DNA of 64,000 nt from Porphyra umbilicalis (Eukaryota; Rhodophyta; Bangiophyceae; Bangiales; Bangiaceae): the NCBI GenBank assembly GCA_002049455.2, contig KV918795.1:1-64000 (forward strand), in the 5' to 3' direction. Every line of letters begins with the position of its first letter. The stretch's first letter is position 1. A program made the translations under genes and the position numbers. The notes beneath the pieces were generated by a model, which did not search any database, was not told the origin of the DNA, and saw only the letters and a program-made list of their open reading frames with translations. Shown in pieces: positions 20,407 through 31,929 of the stretch.

Positions 20407-22223
20407 CTTGGCATTTCTGGTAACGCCAAGCGTGCGCAGTCGATAAGAGGGTAAAGGCGAGTCTCAAGGTCGGGCGAAAGGTAGCGTCGACGAGGTGGCC
20501 ACCACAGGTACGCACCACGCCCGCGCCGAGCGGGCCGCGCAGACGGGCGGTTCGCGAGGCCCGTGCCGCGGGCACGGGGACGGCACCGACCACCAAACGC
20601 AAACCCAGCTCGACACCGTTCACCCCAGCACATGGCCAAGAGGAACGAATGGTGTATTTGTTCGAGCAACTGCACAGTAGTTGTGTCCAAAAAGAAGACG
20701 AAGAAATCATGCACCCACCCACCACAAAAGTTTGGGACAGCACACCCCCCGTCCAACAGTTTGCTCTTCCCCCGCTCCCACCAGTCAGTCACCTCTCACT
20801 CGCCTGCCCCACCCCTGCCACGGGTGCGGAGCAGGGTTTGCGCTCTGCCCAGCCGCCTGTCAGATGCCTGCGGGTATGGAATCGCCGGGATCCGCGGCTG
20901 TCAGTGCTTGCGCTTGGACGACGCGGACGGGCACGTCACGCTGGCTGCGTGGGCGTGTGGGTGAAGCGCCGGCTCTGGGGGCCAACCCCGCGCCGAGATC
21001 ACCCCCCCGACGCGCGCGCGGCCGCGGCTGCGAGCGGCCGCCGACCGCGGGGCCACCCAGTCCCGGGTGATTGGTCGGCGTCATCGGCACACCACGTACA
21101 GCAGGGTGCGGTGAGGGGGTGTGGGGGGTGGGGGTGGGGGAAGAGGGGGGGGGGGGGGTGGGGGTGGGGGAGCGTTGCGTTGCCTCCCGCACCTTTTTTT
21201 CGCGCGCCAGCACCGACAGCCGCCGCTGCTTTGCACCGCCGCGTTGGCAGCCACCGCAAGCGCCGCGCGGGCGGCGGGCAGCGGCCCCTCCAACAGTGCA
21301 CCGGCGCGGGGGGGGGCGCGCCCAACGGGGCGCCGCTGCCGCGCGGGGGTGTGACGCCACCCCCGCGGCGGGGGGTCGGCCGCGGCGGGTGTCATTCAGA
21401 CCCCCCCCCCCCCCCCCCTGGCCCCCCCACCAGTGACCCACGGCAGCCGCGGCGCGCGGTGCGCCGCCCGCCACGACGCGGCCGGCGGCGGCGCCACAAC
21501 GGGGCGCGGCGGGTGGGGCTCTGTCCCCCCCCCCGCTGCCGTCCGGCAACCGCGGGGGCGGCGGGCGGCGCCCGCCCCCGCACCCGCCCACGAGTGACGG
21601 CGGGCGGCGGTCGCCTCCCCCCCCCCCCCCCCCCCCCTCCGTCCAGTAGTGACGGCGGGCGCCTTGCTGGCGGCCGCCCCCCCGGGCGAGGGGTGCCCCC
21701 CCACCGCCGCGCGCCGCGTCGTCCCCCCCCCCCCCCCTCCTGGGGAGGCGCGTCCCTCCTTTGCCGCCGCCCCGCGGCGCACAGGCACTGTCCGGCGGCG
21801 GGCGCCGGCGGTCGGCCGCCGCCACGGGGGGGCGCCCGTGGGGGGGCGCCCGCCGGGTGCGCCCGCCGCGCCGCGCCCGCCCCGCGCACGTGCCGCCGCG
21901 GCCGCCGGCGCGACGGCCGGCCGCCCGCGCAATGGCCCGTGGCGGTCGCGCCGCCGCCACGGCGGGGGGTTAAAAGGCGCCCGCCGGCCGCTGCAACGGC
22001 CTGCCCTTCTGCCCGCACAGCAAGCACGCCCGCACAGCGCGACGGGACGGCGTCGCGTCGGCCCTCACGCCCGCCCGAGTTCCCCCCCCCACCGCGACGC
22101 GACGGTGTCGGCGCGCCCGCCTTGCGTAACGTCTGCCGACGCGTCGCGGCGTCACTCTCCCGACCCCCTCTCGCCGACCCCCCCTTCCCGCTCCCCCCCC
22201 CCCCCACCTCCTTCCCACCAGCC
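20407..22223. other. GC-rich upstream region of tyrosinase
   Basis: This 1.8-kb stretch is dominated by G and C runs (for example near 21,140-21,175, 21,405-21,420 and 21,620-21,640). Frames are open on both strands, including an in-frame 525-codon extension of tyrosinase that begins with GTG and lacks sensible composition. A ggttaaaaggcg element near 21,969 is a possible TATA-like site about 250 bp before the tyrosinase ATG. Confidence 0.4.
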
Positions 22224-22516
22224 ATGGCGCGCACGTGGCTGCCGTCGACGGCGGCGGTGGCCGTCGCCGCCGCCGTGGCCCTCGTGGCCCCGTCGGCCGT
22301 TGGCGCGTCGGCGCTTGCCGCCCCCGCCGACCGCCAGTACGTGGTTGGCGGCAATGGCCCCGTGCCCGACGGGTGCTTTGGGGGCTCGGGCAACCCGCGG
22401 CGCAACTTTTGCTGCACCGTCTCGGAGCGCTGCGGGGAGACGTGCACGACCCGCACCCGCACCGTGCCGTGCTTTGGTGGCCGCCAGTATGTGTTTGACC
22501 CCTCCAATCCGGGCGG

Positions 22517-22564
<48 letters not shown>

Positions 22565-23861
22565 GTGCACGCGGCAGGAACCGTTCCGAGAGTGCAAGCC
22601 CCGCTTTTGCAACCGCAACAAGTGCGGGTTGAACGCCAAGCCGGGCTCCCCGCCGCCGAGCGCCGCGCCGACGCGCCCGCCGACGCGCCCACCGACGCAG
22701 ACGACGTCGCCGCCGCGGCCGACGCCGCGGCCGACGCCGCGGCCGACGGCGGCGCCGACGCCGCGGCCGACGCCGCGGCCGACGCCGCGGCCGACGGCGC
22801 CGCCACCGTCGCCCACCCCGACGCAGCAGGCCTACCGCTGGGGCGACGGGTGGCGCCAGTGCACGGCCGCCAACTTCCGCACGCGCCAAGACATCCGCGA
22901 CTTGAGCGCCGACCAAAAGCGCCGCCTCTCCACGGCCTTTACGACGCTCATCGCCCGCGGCTTGTACACCCAGTTCACGACCATCCACCGGGATAATGGG
23001 GCGGCGGCGCACGGGGGCTCCCAGTTCCTCCCCTGGCACCGCCTGTTTGTGCTCGAGTTGGAGCAAGCCCTCCGCTCCATCGACCCGTCGGTCGTGCTGC
23101 CGTTTTGGGATTTCACGGCCGACTGGGAGGACCCGGCGGCGTCGCCGGTCTTCAACACGGACATCCTCGGCGGCAGCCGCGCGGGCGAATGCATCCCCGA
23201 CGGGCCGTACCGCAACCTCCGCGCGCCGCTGCCGACGCCCCACTGCGTGACGCGCGGCTTTAACAGCGGCCCCGGCGGCATGGGCGACCTGACGTTTGAC
23301 CAGCCAGGCACCATCAATGCGCTCGTTTCCGCCTCCGGCTCGTACGCGGACTTTGCCAACACGTGGGAGATCGCGCACGGGGCGCCGCACGTGGCGATTG
23401 GGGGCGCGCTGCTGACGTCCAACTTTGGGGACATGTTCCTCGTCGCCCAGAGCCCCAACGACCCGGCCTTTTTCATCGCCGTCCACGCCAACACGGACCG
23501 GGTGTGGTGGGTGCGCCAGCGCGCCAGCGGCAACGCGCAGCAGTATGACGGGCAGCACCAGGGGCGCACCGTCTCCGCGTCCGACCGCATGAGCGCCTTT
23601 GGCCGCACCGTCGCCGACACGTTTAGCATCCCGTGCGTCGGGTACGGGCCGGGGCGGGCGGTGCGGACGAGCCGGCGGTTCGCCCGCCGCGCGCGGGCGG
23701 TGGCGCTGCGCGTCGCGCCCGCCGCGCGCGCGCCGGCGGCGGCGCTGCAGAGCCGGTGGGCGGCGGCCAGTGGGTTTTCCGCGGAGCGCCAGGCGCAGGC
23801 GCAGGCGCAGCTCAACGCGGCCGCCGTCGAGGCGCTGGTGCAGGGGCGCCTGAAGCTGTAA
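22224..23861 (+). CDS. Secreted tyrosinase with N-terminal cysteine-rich module
   Basis: The protein has 545 residues from the ATG at 22224. Residues 1-31 are a signal peptide ending near GASALA. A cysteine-rich module (about 48-140) is interrupted by a run of about 18 glycines. A Pro/Thr/Arg linker made of PTPRPTPRP repeats follows. The copper domain has the CuA histidines in IHRDNGAAAHGG and PWHRLFVLELEQAL, then the VLPFWDF strand. CuB is in WEIAHGAPH and DPAFFIAVHANTDRVWW. The usual HHAN pair reads VHAN, keeping the ligand histidine. Tyrosinases oxidise monophenols to o-quinones, and exported forms cross-link phenolics or proteins in walls. The Ala/Arg-rich tail has no further domain. The gene is intronless. 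Confidence 0.92.
22511..22565 (+). repeat. GGC trinucleotide tract (poly-Gly) in tyrosinase
   Basis: An almost pure GGC tract encodes about 18 glycines inside the cysteine-rich module. It is likely length-polymorphic. Confidence 0.9.
22667..22815 (+). repeat. Short tandem repeat encoding the Pro/Thr linker
   Basis: Units of 9 to 12 bases around ccgcggccgacg encode repeated PTPRP/PTAP between the cysteine-rich and copper domains. It is a mucin-like flexible linker and a likely site of O-glycosylation. Confidence 0.85.
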
Positions 23862-24123
23862 GCGCCGCGCGCGGGGGGGGGGGGGGGTATCTTGTGCGTG
23901 GGTAGGGGCCGAGCCGGCAGGGGTTGGTCGTTTAACAGGGTGGGTAGGCGGCGGCGAGGGGCGGCCGCGGTGCGTGGGATTGCGGGTGGCACGGGGGGGC
24001 GGCTGCGGGGAGCTGCCGGCGGGGTGGTCCACCCTGCCGGTGGCCACACGCGGGCGCCGCGCTGGCCACCATTATTTTATTCTTCGTGTGCGTCTATATG
24101 ATCCGTCCCGATGGATTTGGTTG

Positions 24124-25714
24124 TCAAGTGGGCGGCCGTCGCGGTGCGCCGTGGAACCACCAGCGCTTGTCCGCAGGGAGCAAACCCACCCCCGCGCACG
24201 CTGGCAATGGTCGGACCGCCCGGGGCGGCACACTGGCGCCGCGGAATCCAACAAGGCGGCACGGGCCACGACCCCACCCGTCGACGGCCGCCCTCCCCCC
24301 GCCGCCACCCGCCACGGCCCGGCGGCGACGGGTCCGCGTCACCGGAACCACCCCCCCCCCCCGCCCAGACTCGCGCCCGAGCGCCCCGTCGAGCCCCCGC
24401 AGCCCCTCACGCGACACGCGCGCGCAGCCCGTCTCGTACGCGCCCGAAACGTCCGGCAGCCACCCCTCGATTTTGGCAACCCGCCGCTTGTCCGACGGGT
24501 GCGTCGACAGAAAGGCCGGCGGCGCGACGCCCCGCGCGCCCGCCATGGCGTCGAGGCGCGTAAAAAACCGCGCCGCCGCCGCCGGGTCGTAACACGCCGC
24601 CGCCATCAAGTGCAGCCCGATGTAATCCGCTTCGGCCTCCATGGCGCGGCTCATTGGCAGCGACGCGGCCACGTTGATGAGCACGTCGACGAGGGCGCCC
24701 GCGTCGATGACGAAAAACAGCACCATGCGCCCGAGGAGCAACACGTTGGCAAATGACAGCTTCTCCGCCGAGTGCCGCGCGACCGCGTGGCCAACCTCGT
24801 GCGCGAGCACCGCCGCGAGTTCCGCTTCCCCCTCCCGCCCCGGGGGGAGGGCGTCGAGGAGCCCCGAAAAGACGACCACCTTGCCGCCCGGGTAGCAGGC
24901 GGCATTGACGACGCCGGGCGCGGCGACAACGACAAAGCGCCACTCCAACGGCGTCGGCCCGGGGGGGACGACGGCAGCAATGCGGCGGGCGACGCGGGTG
25001 ACGAGGCGCGACGCGGGAGCGTCGGGGGGGAGCGTCCGCGACGAGGCGAGGAGGCGGTCGAATTCGCGCGCGCCGAGGGCGGCCTCGTCGGCGGGGCGCA
25101 TGTCAATCATCCGCCGCCGGTGGGTGTAGGGGGCGTAGTCTTGGTGCGCCACGTAGTAGACGGTGCCGCCGCCGACGGTGGCAGCCTGCGGACCGAGGGG
25201 GGAAGGGCGCGGGCGAGGAGCCAGAGAACAAACCAGGATGCAAGACCCAGACGCAAAGCCGAGCAACAGGGAGGGCAACGCGTGGAGCAAGCGTCACAAA
25301 CGTCAGCGGCTGGCACCGACACCCTCCCTCGCAACACTGGGAGCGGGACTGCGGGCGCCGAGCGGGCCGCCCTGTGGACAGGGCCGCTGTCCAGCACGCA
25401 CTCATCCCCAAACCGTCCAGCCCCTCCCCCCCCCCCCCCCCCCCCCCCCGACGCACCAAAATGAACTTGCCACGCCCGGACCGCAGGCTGCGGCCATACG
25501 CGCCAAAGGGGTTGCCGCGCCCCCGGTGCCCCCCCCAGTTTGGGTCGTACGCCGGCCGCGCCGGCGGCCCCGTCGGCGGTGGCGGCGGCGGCTTGCGGGT
25601 CGGCGCCAGCACACCACGGGGGGGGCGGGGGGGGGACGGCCACGCCGCCAAGCCGCGGGCGGCCGCCGGTCGGGCGGCGCGGCGGGCCGCCACCGCCGCC
25701 AGCTGCCGCAGCAT
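24124..25714 (-). CDS. OMA1: M48 metalloprotease, OMA1-like, two exons
   Basis: Exon 1 is 25457-25714 (86 codons) and exon 2 is 24124-25185. The intron starts GTGCGT, contains a run of about 24 Gs and ends CCGCAG; the phase is 0. The protein has 439 residues. Exon 1 encodes an Arg/Ala-rich targeting peptide and PNWGGHRGRGNPF, ending GRGKFIL. Exon 2 begins near a hydrophobic YYV and PYTHRRRMI, the usual OMA1 start. The zinc site is HEVGH (about 215-219), with the third ligand in EAEAD (about 269-273); STHPSDKRR follows. A membrane segment (LLLGRMVLFFVIDAGAL) lies between them. OMA1 is a stress-activated protease of the mitochondrial inner membrane that cleaves OPA1-like GTPases. The last 80 residues or so are low complexity and may be read-through after a G-run near 24350. 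Confidence 0.88.
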
Positions 25715-26373
25715 CGTGGGGGAGGGAGACGGGGGAGGGCCGGCAGGGTGGCGAACTCGACCGGAAAACAACAGCTGGCAGGACGGCGGGCTCGACCGTA
25801 AAACGACGGCGGGGAAGCGGGCGGGGTTGCCCGGGCCAGGCCGCCGTGCAGCGGCGGGACGGGGGCGCGGGGCTGGGGACAAAGAGACCGAGCGCAGGTG
25901 CCACGTCGGAGCGAGCGTGAGCGGTTGTCGGCCACCCCAACGTTCCGGTCGACGTGGAACATGTGGGTGGAATCTGCGGATTTCGCCGGCTTGTGCGCCT
26001 CGTCACAGGCGCCATTTCAGCGGGTCGGCGATGCAAGCGGCAATACAGTACCCCCGCGGGGGTGACGGCCGTCGCAGCCGTCGGCGCGACGCGACGCGCA
26101 CCGCCTGCGTTGCCTGCCTCGGGCAACGCCCTCTTGACCGACAAGGACGGGACATGTCTACCCCGCAGCCGTTTTGGGAGCTGTGGTTTCTGCCGACACC
26201 GACACCATCGGGGTGCGTCCGCACGGGCTGCGGCACAGGTGCGGTACGGCATCGGTACGGAATGGTAACGGTCCATCCGGTGCCGCGGAACAGGCGGGAG
26301 AGCCGACGGCACACAAAGATCCCAGTCCGCGGCGCAAGCGCCCAGGGCGGGCACACACCCCAGCACCCGCACC
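25715..26373. other. Intergenic, no gene recognised
   Basis: This 659-bp stretch lies between two minus-strand genes. It holds the OMA1-like promoter and 5' UTR and the 3' end of the zinc-finger gene. No plausible protein was found. Confidence 0.4.
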
Positions 26374-27069
26374 TCACCGCCACCGCTCCTCCCCCTCCCC
26401 CGCGGTCGCCTCATCCACAATCCGCCGGATGCCGACCACGTCGTACGGGTCCCCCGTGTAGCAGACGCGGCAGAGGACGCGGCCTTTCGCTCGGCAACTC
26501 GAGCAGGGGTAGCCGCGGCCGTTGGAGATGTAGCTACCAAGGCCGCCGCAGCTCGGGCAGTCGACCACCCGCTGGTCGTCGCAGACGGTGCAGGGCGAGG
26601 GGGGGGGGGCGCCGCCGCCGGCCCCACCGCCGGTGCCGTCTACGCTTGGGTTGTCACCTCCGGCGCGGCGCTGGACCAGCCCGGTCACCACCACCGCCGT
26701 CGCCACGGCGGCGGCCAAGGCGGCGGCGACGCCGACGCCGCCCACGGCGTTGGCGGCGTCGACCACGTCACCACCCGCCAAGACGAGGGCGACGGCGGCG
26801 GGTGGTGTCGCCGCCGCTGCGGTCGGCCGTCGGTGCCACTGCCCAACAAAGGCTGCTGCACTGGGTCGGTGGGGTGCTCGCAGCTCGCACCCGCCTCTCC
26901 TCCTCGGAACGATGGAGCCGCCGCGCCGAGCGGACCGCGACACCCCGTTGCCCACGTGGGGAGCGTAGCACACCTCCGCCATAGGCATCAGCGGGGGTAA
27001 AAATGCAGGCGAGCGATGTAGAGCAGCAGCAGCATTCATAGAGCTGGAGGGAAAGGGCGGTGGGGCCAT
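26374..27069 (-). CDS. Plastid DnaJ-type zinc-finger membrane protein (LQY1/BSD2-like)
   Basis: The protein has 231 residues from the ATG at 27069. An N-terminal region rich in Ser, Ala and Arg suggests plastid targeting. A membrane helix (about 125-150, VAAALAAAVATAVVVTGLV) precedes a C-terminal cysteine-rich domain with four CxxC pairs: CTVC, CPSC (in CPSCGGLG), CSSC and CRVC. This is the DnaJ-type zinc-finger pattern without a J-domain. A single helix before such a domain recalls LQY1, a thylakoid thiol isomerase of photosystem II repair; BSD2-like chaperones are the alternative. The zinc ligands are certain, the exact orthology is not. It is divergent from CPSF73. Confidence 0.8.
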   Translation of the reverse strand: MAPPPFPSSSMNAAAALHRSPAFLPPLMPMAEVCYAPHVGNGVSRSARRGGSIVPRRRGGCELRAPHRPSAAAFVGQWHRRPTAAAATPPAAVALVLAGGDVVDAANAVGGVGVAAALAAAVATAVVVTGLVQRRAGGDNPSVDGTGGGAGGGAPPPSPCTVCDDQRVVDCPSCGGLGSYISNGRGYPCSSCRAKGRVLCRVCYTGDPYDVVGIRRIVDEATAGEGEERWR

Positions 27070-27548
27070 GGCAGCGTCAAAGGCCGAGTGCGTCGGCGGT
27101 GAGCACCTAGCAGGTGGCGTCGTCCAGACGAGAGGTACAGGGGAGAAGCCAACCGAGAGAAAAAGGAAGAAGGCATAAAAAAGAGTTGGTGAACACGTCC
27201 AATGCGCAGCACACAGCCGGGCGACGGAGCAACGGCGGTCGGCCGGCTCGGGACGCGGCAATAAACCATGTTTGAAGGCGGGAGGTCGCCTCGTCGTGAC
27301 GGGTGGAACCGGGTCGGGTGTTTTCAAGTGGCGGCGTGGTATTGTACTTAGATGCCACAAGATGCTGGATCAATTACTGTGGTAATTTCTTTGCTCGCTC
27401 TCTGCTTTGAGCCAAGGCGTTTCCTTTGTCCGACTCGCGTTGCCGTCGTCAACCTCAGCAGGAGGCTGGGGGCGCGTCGAGGCCTCTTGCCCTCGACTGC
27501 GCGCCGCGGTATCGGCATATGCGGGGACTGTGACCAGCGGCGGCCACC
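27070..27548. promoter_or_regulatory. Shared divergent promoter region
   Basis: This 479-bp stretch separates the zinc-finger gene (-) and CPSF73 (+). CPSF73 has a strong Kozak-like context (GCCACCATGAG). No defined element is claimed. Confidence 0.35.
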
Positions 27549-30500
27549 ATGAGCTCCGCCGCGCCTGGAAAGGTCGTCCGGTTGGACCCGCTTGGCACCG
27601 GCGACAAGGCGGATGTCATGGAGGTAGGTCAGCGTGGTTGGTGCGGCGTTTGTGGTGGCTAGGTCTGTTTGCTCCATACTTGGCTGCTGAGCGTTGTCCT
27701 TTTGGACGGGAAATCTGACGGCATTTTTCTCATGCTTGTGTGCTCCGAACGTGCCTACGTCTGCCTGTGTCTGCTGCCGTTGCCTAATTGTTGGCACCCT
27801 CCACAGATTACGCCCCTCGGGGCCGGCGGAGAGGTCGGCCGCTCCTGCTGTGTCCTCCGCTTTCGCGGCAAGATGATTATGTTTGACTGCGGTGTCCACC
27901 CCGCCTACTCTGGCCTGGCATCCCTGCCATTCTTTGACCCCGTCGACCTAGACGAAGTCGACATGCTCCTCGCAACGCACTTCCACCTCGATCACGCGGC
28001 GGCGCTGCCCTACCTCATGGAGAAGACCAACTTCAACCCCAAGGCGCGGGTGTTCATGACGCACCCGACCAAGGCCATTTACAAGACGCTCATGTCGGAT
28101 TTCGTGCGCGTCTCCCACCACTCGTCCGACGACAACCTCTACTCAGAGGCGGACGTCCTCCGCACCATGCCCCGCATCGAGTCGATTGATTACCACCAGG
28201 AGGTGTCTGTGGACGGCATCCGCTTTTGGGCGTACAACGCGGGCCATGTCCTTGGCGCGGCCATGTTCATGGTTGAAATTGCGGGCGTCCGCGTCCTCTA
28301 CACGGGCGACTTCTCGCGGGAGGAGGACCGGCACCTCAAGAGCGCCGAGGTGCCCCCCGCCCGCCCCGACGTCCTCATCGTCGAGTCGACGTACGGGGTG
28401 CAGGTGCACGAGCCGCGGCGGGTGCGGGAGGCCCGCTTCACCCAACGCGTCGCGTCGGTCGTCCGCCGTGGCGGCCGGGTGCTCATGCCCGTCTTTGCCC
28501 TCGGCCGCGCGCAGGAGCTGCTGCTCATCCTCGACGAGTTTTGGGAGGCCAACCCGGACATCCAAGACGTGCCCATCTACTACGCGTCGGCACTCGCCAA
28601 GCGCTGCATGTCCGTCTACCAAACGTACATCAACATGATGAACGACGCGGTGCGGCGGCGGTACGACGTCGGCAACCCATTTGCCTTCAAGTACGTGTCC
28701 TCCCTACGCTCCATCGACGATCTGGACGACCGCAACCCGTGCGTTGTGATGGCCTCACCGGGCATGCTCCAATCGGGGCTCTCGCGCGCTCTGTTTGAGC
28801 GGTGGTGCCCGGACAAGCGCAGCGGCCTCATCCTGTCCGGCTACTCGGTGGAGGGCACGCTCGCCAAGCACGTCCTCACCGAGCCCGTCTCCATCACGCG
28901 GATGGACGGCAAGGAGGTGCCCCTCCGGTGCTCTGTCGACTACATCACCTTTTCGGCGCATTCGGACTTTCTCCAAACCTCCTCCTTCATCGACGCGTGC
29001 CACCCCGGCAACATTGTACTCGTGCACGGGTCGTCCGAGGAGATGTCCCGCCTGCGGATGGCGCTCGACCAGCGGTACAATCGGGGCCCCCCCGAGCGCC
29101 GCATCGCGCTCTTCACGCCCAAAAACTCCCATACCGTCGCCCTCGCCTTTCGCGGCGCCACCATTGCCAAGGCCATCGGGGTGTTGCCCAAACATGCGCC
29201 CGCCGACGGCACGCGCGTGGCGGGGGTGATGGTGCGCAAGGACTTTACGCACACCCTCATGGCGCCCGACGACTTGCAGCGGTACACGCGGTTGGGCTTG
29301 TCCCGCATCCGCCAGCGCCTCGTCCTGCCGCTCGGGGTGCCGATGGCGGCGCTCGCGCGGGAGCTCGCCAAACTCTTTGAGAGCGTCACCGTCGAGCCGC
29401 CGCCACCGCCACCCCCGCCGCCGCCGCCGGCCGGGGGTGGCCCGCAGGGGGGCGCCGACGGTGGCGGTGGCAGCGAGCTGCTGCTGCCCGCCGCCCGCCC
29501 GCCGTCGGACGTGGGGAGAATCGTGGTCGTAGCCGCCGTGACGCTCGTCGAGGAGTTTGATACGGGGGCCATAAAGTCGTCATGTCTTGGCTTGCCGACC
29601 ACTCGACGGATATGATTGCGGACGCCATCTCGGCGCTCGTCCTCCGCGCCGCCGTGGCGGGGGGGATTGGGTCGGGGGGCGGCCGCCCGCCGTCGGCACC
29701 CCCGCCGCTGGCCATTGCCGCCGCCCCGCAGGCCGCCCCCGCCGCCGCCGGCGCCAAGGCCGAAGCGGCCGACGCGCCGCCGCCGGCGGTCGGCACCAAA
29801 CGCGCGGCCGACGGCACGCCCGTGCGCATCGGGGGGGCACCCCCAGCAGCCAACGGATCCCCCGCCGGCGCCGACGCCCCCGCCGGCGCCGCCGCCGCCG
29901 AGCCCCCCGCCGCCGTCAAGACCGAGGCCGGCCCGCTCGCGGCGGTCCCGGCCGTCCCCCGCGCCGGGCCCGACGCGCCCCCCCCCCCGCAGCGGGCACC
30001 CCCCCCCCGCCCCCCTCACCACGGCCGTTGCCCCCCCCCCGCCGCCGCCGCCGCTGCCGCGTCTGCCCACGCCGCCCACGGGGAGGCGCTCGGCCTCCTC
30101 GACGATGAGTTTGTGGAAGCGGCCCTGGCCGTCACCCGCCGCCTCCTCTCCGCCCGCTTTGGCCCCCTGCAGCTGTCGCGGCGGCGCCCGCACGTGAGCC
30201 GCCTCGTCGTTGACCTCCACGCGGTGACCGTGGACCACCAGGCGGGCACCGTCACCGCCGCGTCGGCAACGGTGCGGGAGCGGGTGCGGCTGGCGTTGCG
30301 GCGCATCCAAGCGGCGGTGCTGCCCATCCCCGACTACTACTGCCCGTGCTGCGCGGATTGCATCCCGGGGGAGGGGGCGTCGACGCCGGTGGCGGGGGGG
30401 GCGGGGGCGGGGGGCGGGGGGGCGTGGGGGGGACGCCGCCCGCTGGCGGCGTGCTCAAGGTGGAGGCGCCCCCGCCGCTCGCGGGTGGCCGGGGGGGGGG

Positions 30501-30661
30501 GGTGTCGACGGCGACGTGGGCGTGGCGTTGGTCGCGCCCGAGCGGGGCTGACGGCGGACGGCGGCGCCGGCGAGCCCGCTCTGGTCCCACCACGTGTAAA
30601 GAGTCGCCTCGTTTTCGTGTGTTCCGCCTGTCTCGTATGCGCGCTTCCCAGTGGTTGGTAG
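27549..30661 (+). CDS. CPSF3: CPSF73-type pre-mRNA 3'-end endonuclease, two exons, one frame break
   Basis: Exon 1 (27549-27623) gives 25 residues ending DKADVME. The intron (27624-27806, GTAGGT to CCACAG) joins in phase 0 to ITPLGAGGEVGRSC. The metallo-beta-lactamase and beta-CASP domains are complete: HFHLDH (residues 83-88), AGHVLGAAMF, YTGDFSREEDRHL, ESTYG, PVFALGRAQELLLIL, then FSAHSDF and VHGSSEEM. This is the nuclease that cleaves pre-mRNA at the poly(A) site. The frame ends at 29615, but the conserved C-terminal domain continues at once in another frame (MSWLADHSTDMIADAISALVL to VRERVRLALRRIQAAVLPIP). A one-base difference in the GGGGG run near 29565 would join them. The C-terminal end is uncertain; 30661 is the stop of that second frame. 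Confidence 0.93.
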
Positions 30662-30757
30662 CGCCCATGTTTTTTTTTTTCCTTCTCGTTCTGTTCTGCC
30701 GGCACACGCCGCCACGGGAGGGCCCCCCCCCCGCCCCGCCGCCCGTCCATCACCCCC

Positions 30758-31929
30758 TCACCTCCCCCCCCCCAAGCTCGCCACAAACTCGCCGAGCACC
30801 TCCGCCACCCGCCCCGCCTGCTCAATGTGCGGGCAGTGCCCCGCGGCGGGCACGACGACGACGCCCGCGCAGTTTGGGAGCGCCGCCGCCAGCCGGTGCG
30901 CCGCCTCCACGTCGACAATCGCGTCCTCCGCCCCCCACACAACCAGCGTGCGGGTCGCCACGGCGCCGAGGCGGGAGGAGACGGCAAAGCCCGCCCCCAC
31001 GATAAAATCCACCGCCGCCCCCCGCCAATTGTCCGTGAGCGTGTGCAGGCGGCCGACGCGCACCGCCTCCTCCGTCGCCCACACGGTTGGGTCGGCGTAG
31101 CTGAGCCGCCCCGCGGCGCGGCGGAGCCACCGCGACCGCAACACCTCCGCGCCGGCGCCCGCCAGCGCCGGCACGGCACGGACGAGCGGCGGGCTCGCCC
31201 CCTTTTCCACCCACACCTGCGCGTCGACGAGCACCACGCCCGCCAGCCGCCCCGCGGCGGGCGTCGTCGTCGAGAGGGCAACCTCGAGCGCGAGCGCGCC
31301 GCCAATGCTCGCGCCGAGGAGCACCACCCGCCGCCCCGGCGGCACGCACTGGTCGATATAGGCGGCGACGTGGGCGGCCTTGGCGGCCGGCGCATAGTCG
31401 GCGCCGACGGGCTTGTCGGTGAAACCCCAGCCGAGCACGCACACGGCGCGCACTTGGCCGACGCCGGGGGTGGCGGCGAGGGCGGGCGCGAGCCGCCGGA
31501 ATTCAAGGCACGACGAGTCAAAGCCGTGGAGGAGGACGACCACGGGGGCGGCCGCGTCGGACGCGGCGGGGCCGTCGAGGACCACGTGGGCGGTGGCCAG
31601 GGGGGGGGGTCCGCCCCGGGGAGGGACACGGGCACGCGCGTCAGTTGGGTGCGGAGCATCGTCGCCGCGTACGTGTCGGTGGCAATGGCGGCGGCTTCGG
31701 GGGGGAGCCAGGGGGGGGGGGGGGGAGCTCCGCTTTGACCACGGCGGCGGCGGCGGCGACGGGGGGGGGGGGGGGGTCGACGCTGTGAGGCAAGCGCCGC
31801 CGCCGGCCCGCCGCCGGCCGGCTCGCGGCAGGGGGGGGGGGCGGCGCGGCCGCCCACCGCCGGTGACGGGGGGCGGCCGAGGCCGCGGGGTGCGGCGGCT
31901 GCCGACACAAAGGCAGCGAGGCGGTCCAT
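30758..31929 (-). CDS. Alpha/beta hydrolase, probably plastid, frame break at a G-run
   Basis: The 275-codon core frame (30758-31585) has no ATG at its start; codon 31585 is GTG. The preceding part lies in another frame from the ATG at 31929 (MDRLAAFVSAAAAP) and reads up to LRTQLTRVPVSLPGADPPP. It meets the core at a run of Gs near 31,605, so a homopolymer length error is likely. The core has the hydrolase order: VVVLLHGFDSSCLEF, LGWGFTDKP, nucleophile serine in GASIGG, acid in VVWGAEDAIVD and histidine in AAGHCPHIE. TQLTRVPVSLPG followed by LHGFDSSCLE resembles a plant plastid hydrolase group of unknown substrate. The N-terminus is Ala/Pro/Arg-rich as in a transit peptide. Confidence 0.85.

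Noticed and set aside
20649-22223. 525-codon N-terminal extension of tyrosinase
   Set aside because: It begins with GTG, is Arg/Pro-rich and precedes a clear signal peptide at 22224.
22152-24047. 631-codon minus-strand frame
   Set aside because: Antisense shadow of tyrosinase; Arg/His-rich translation.
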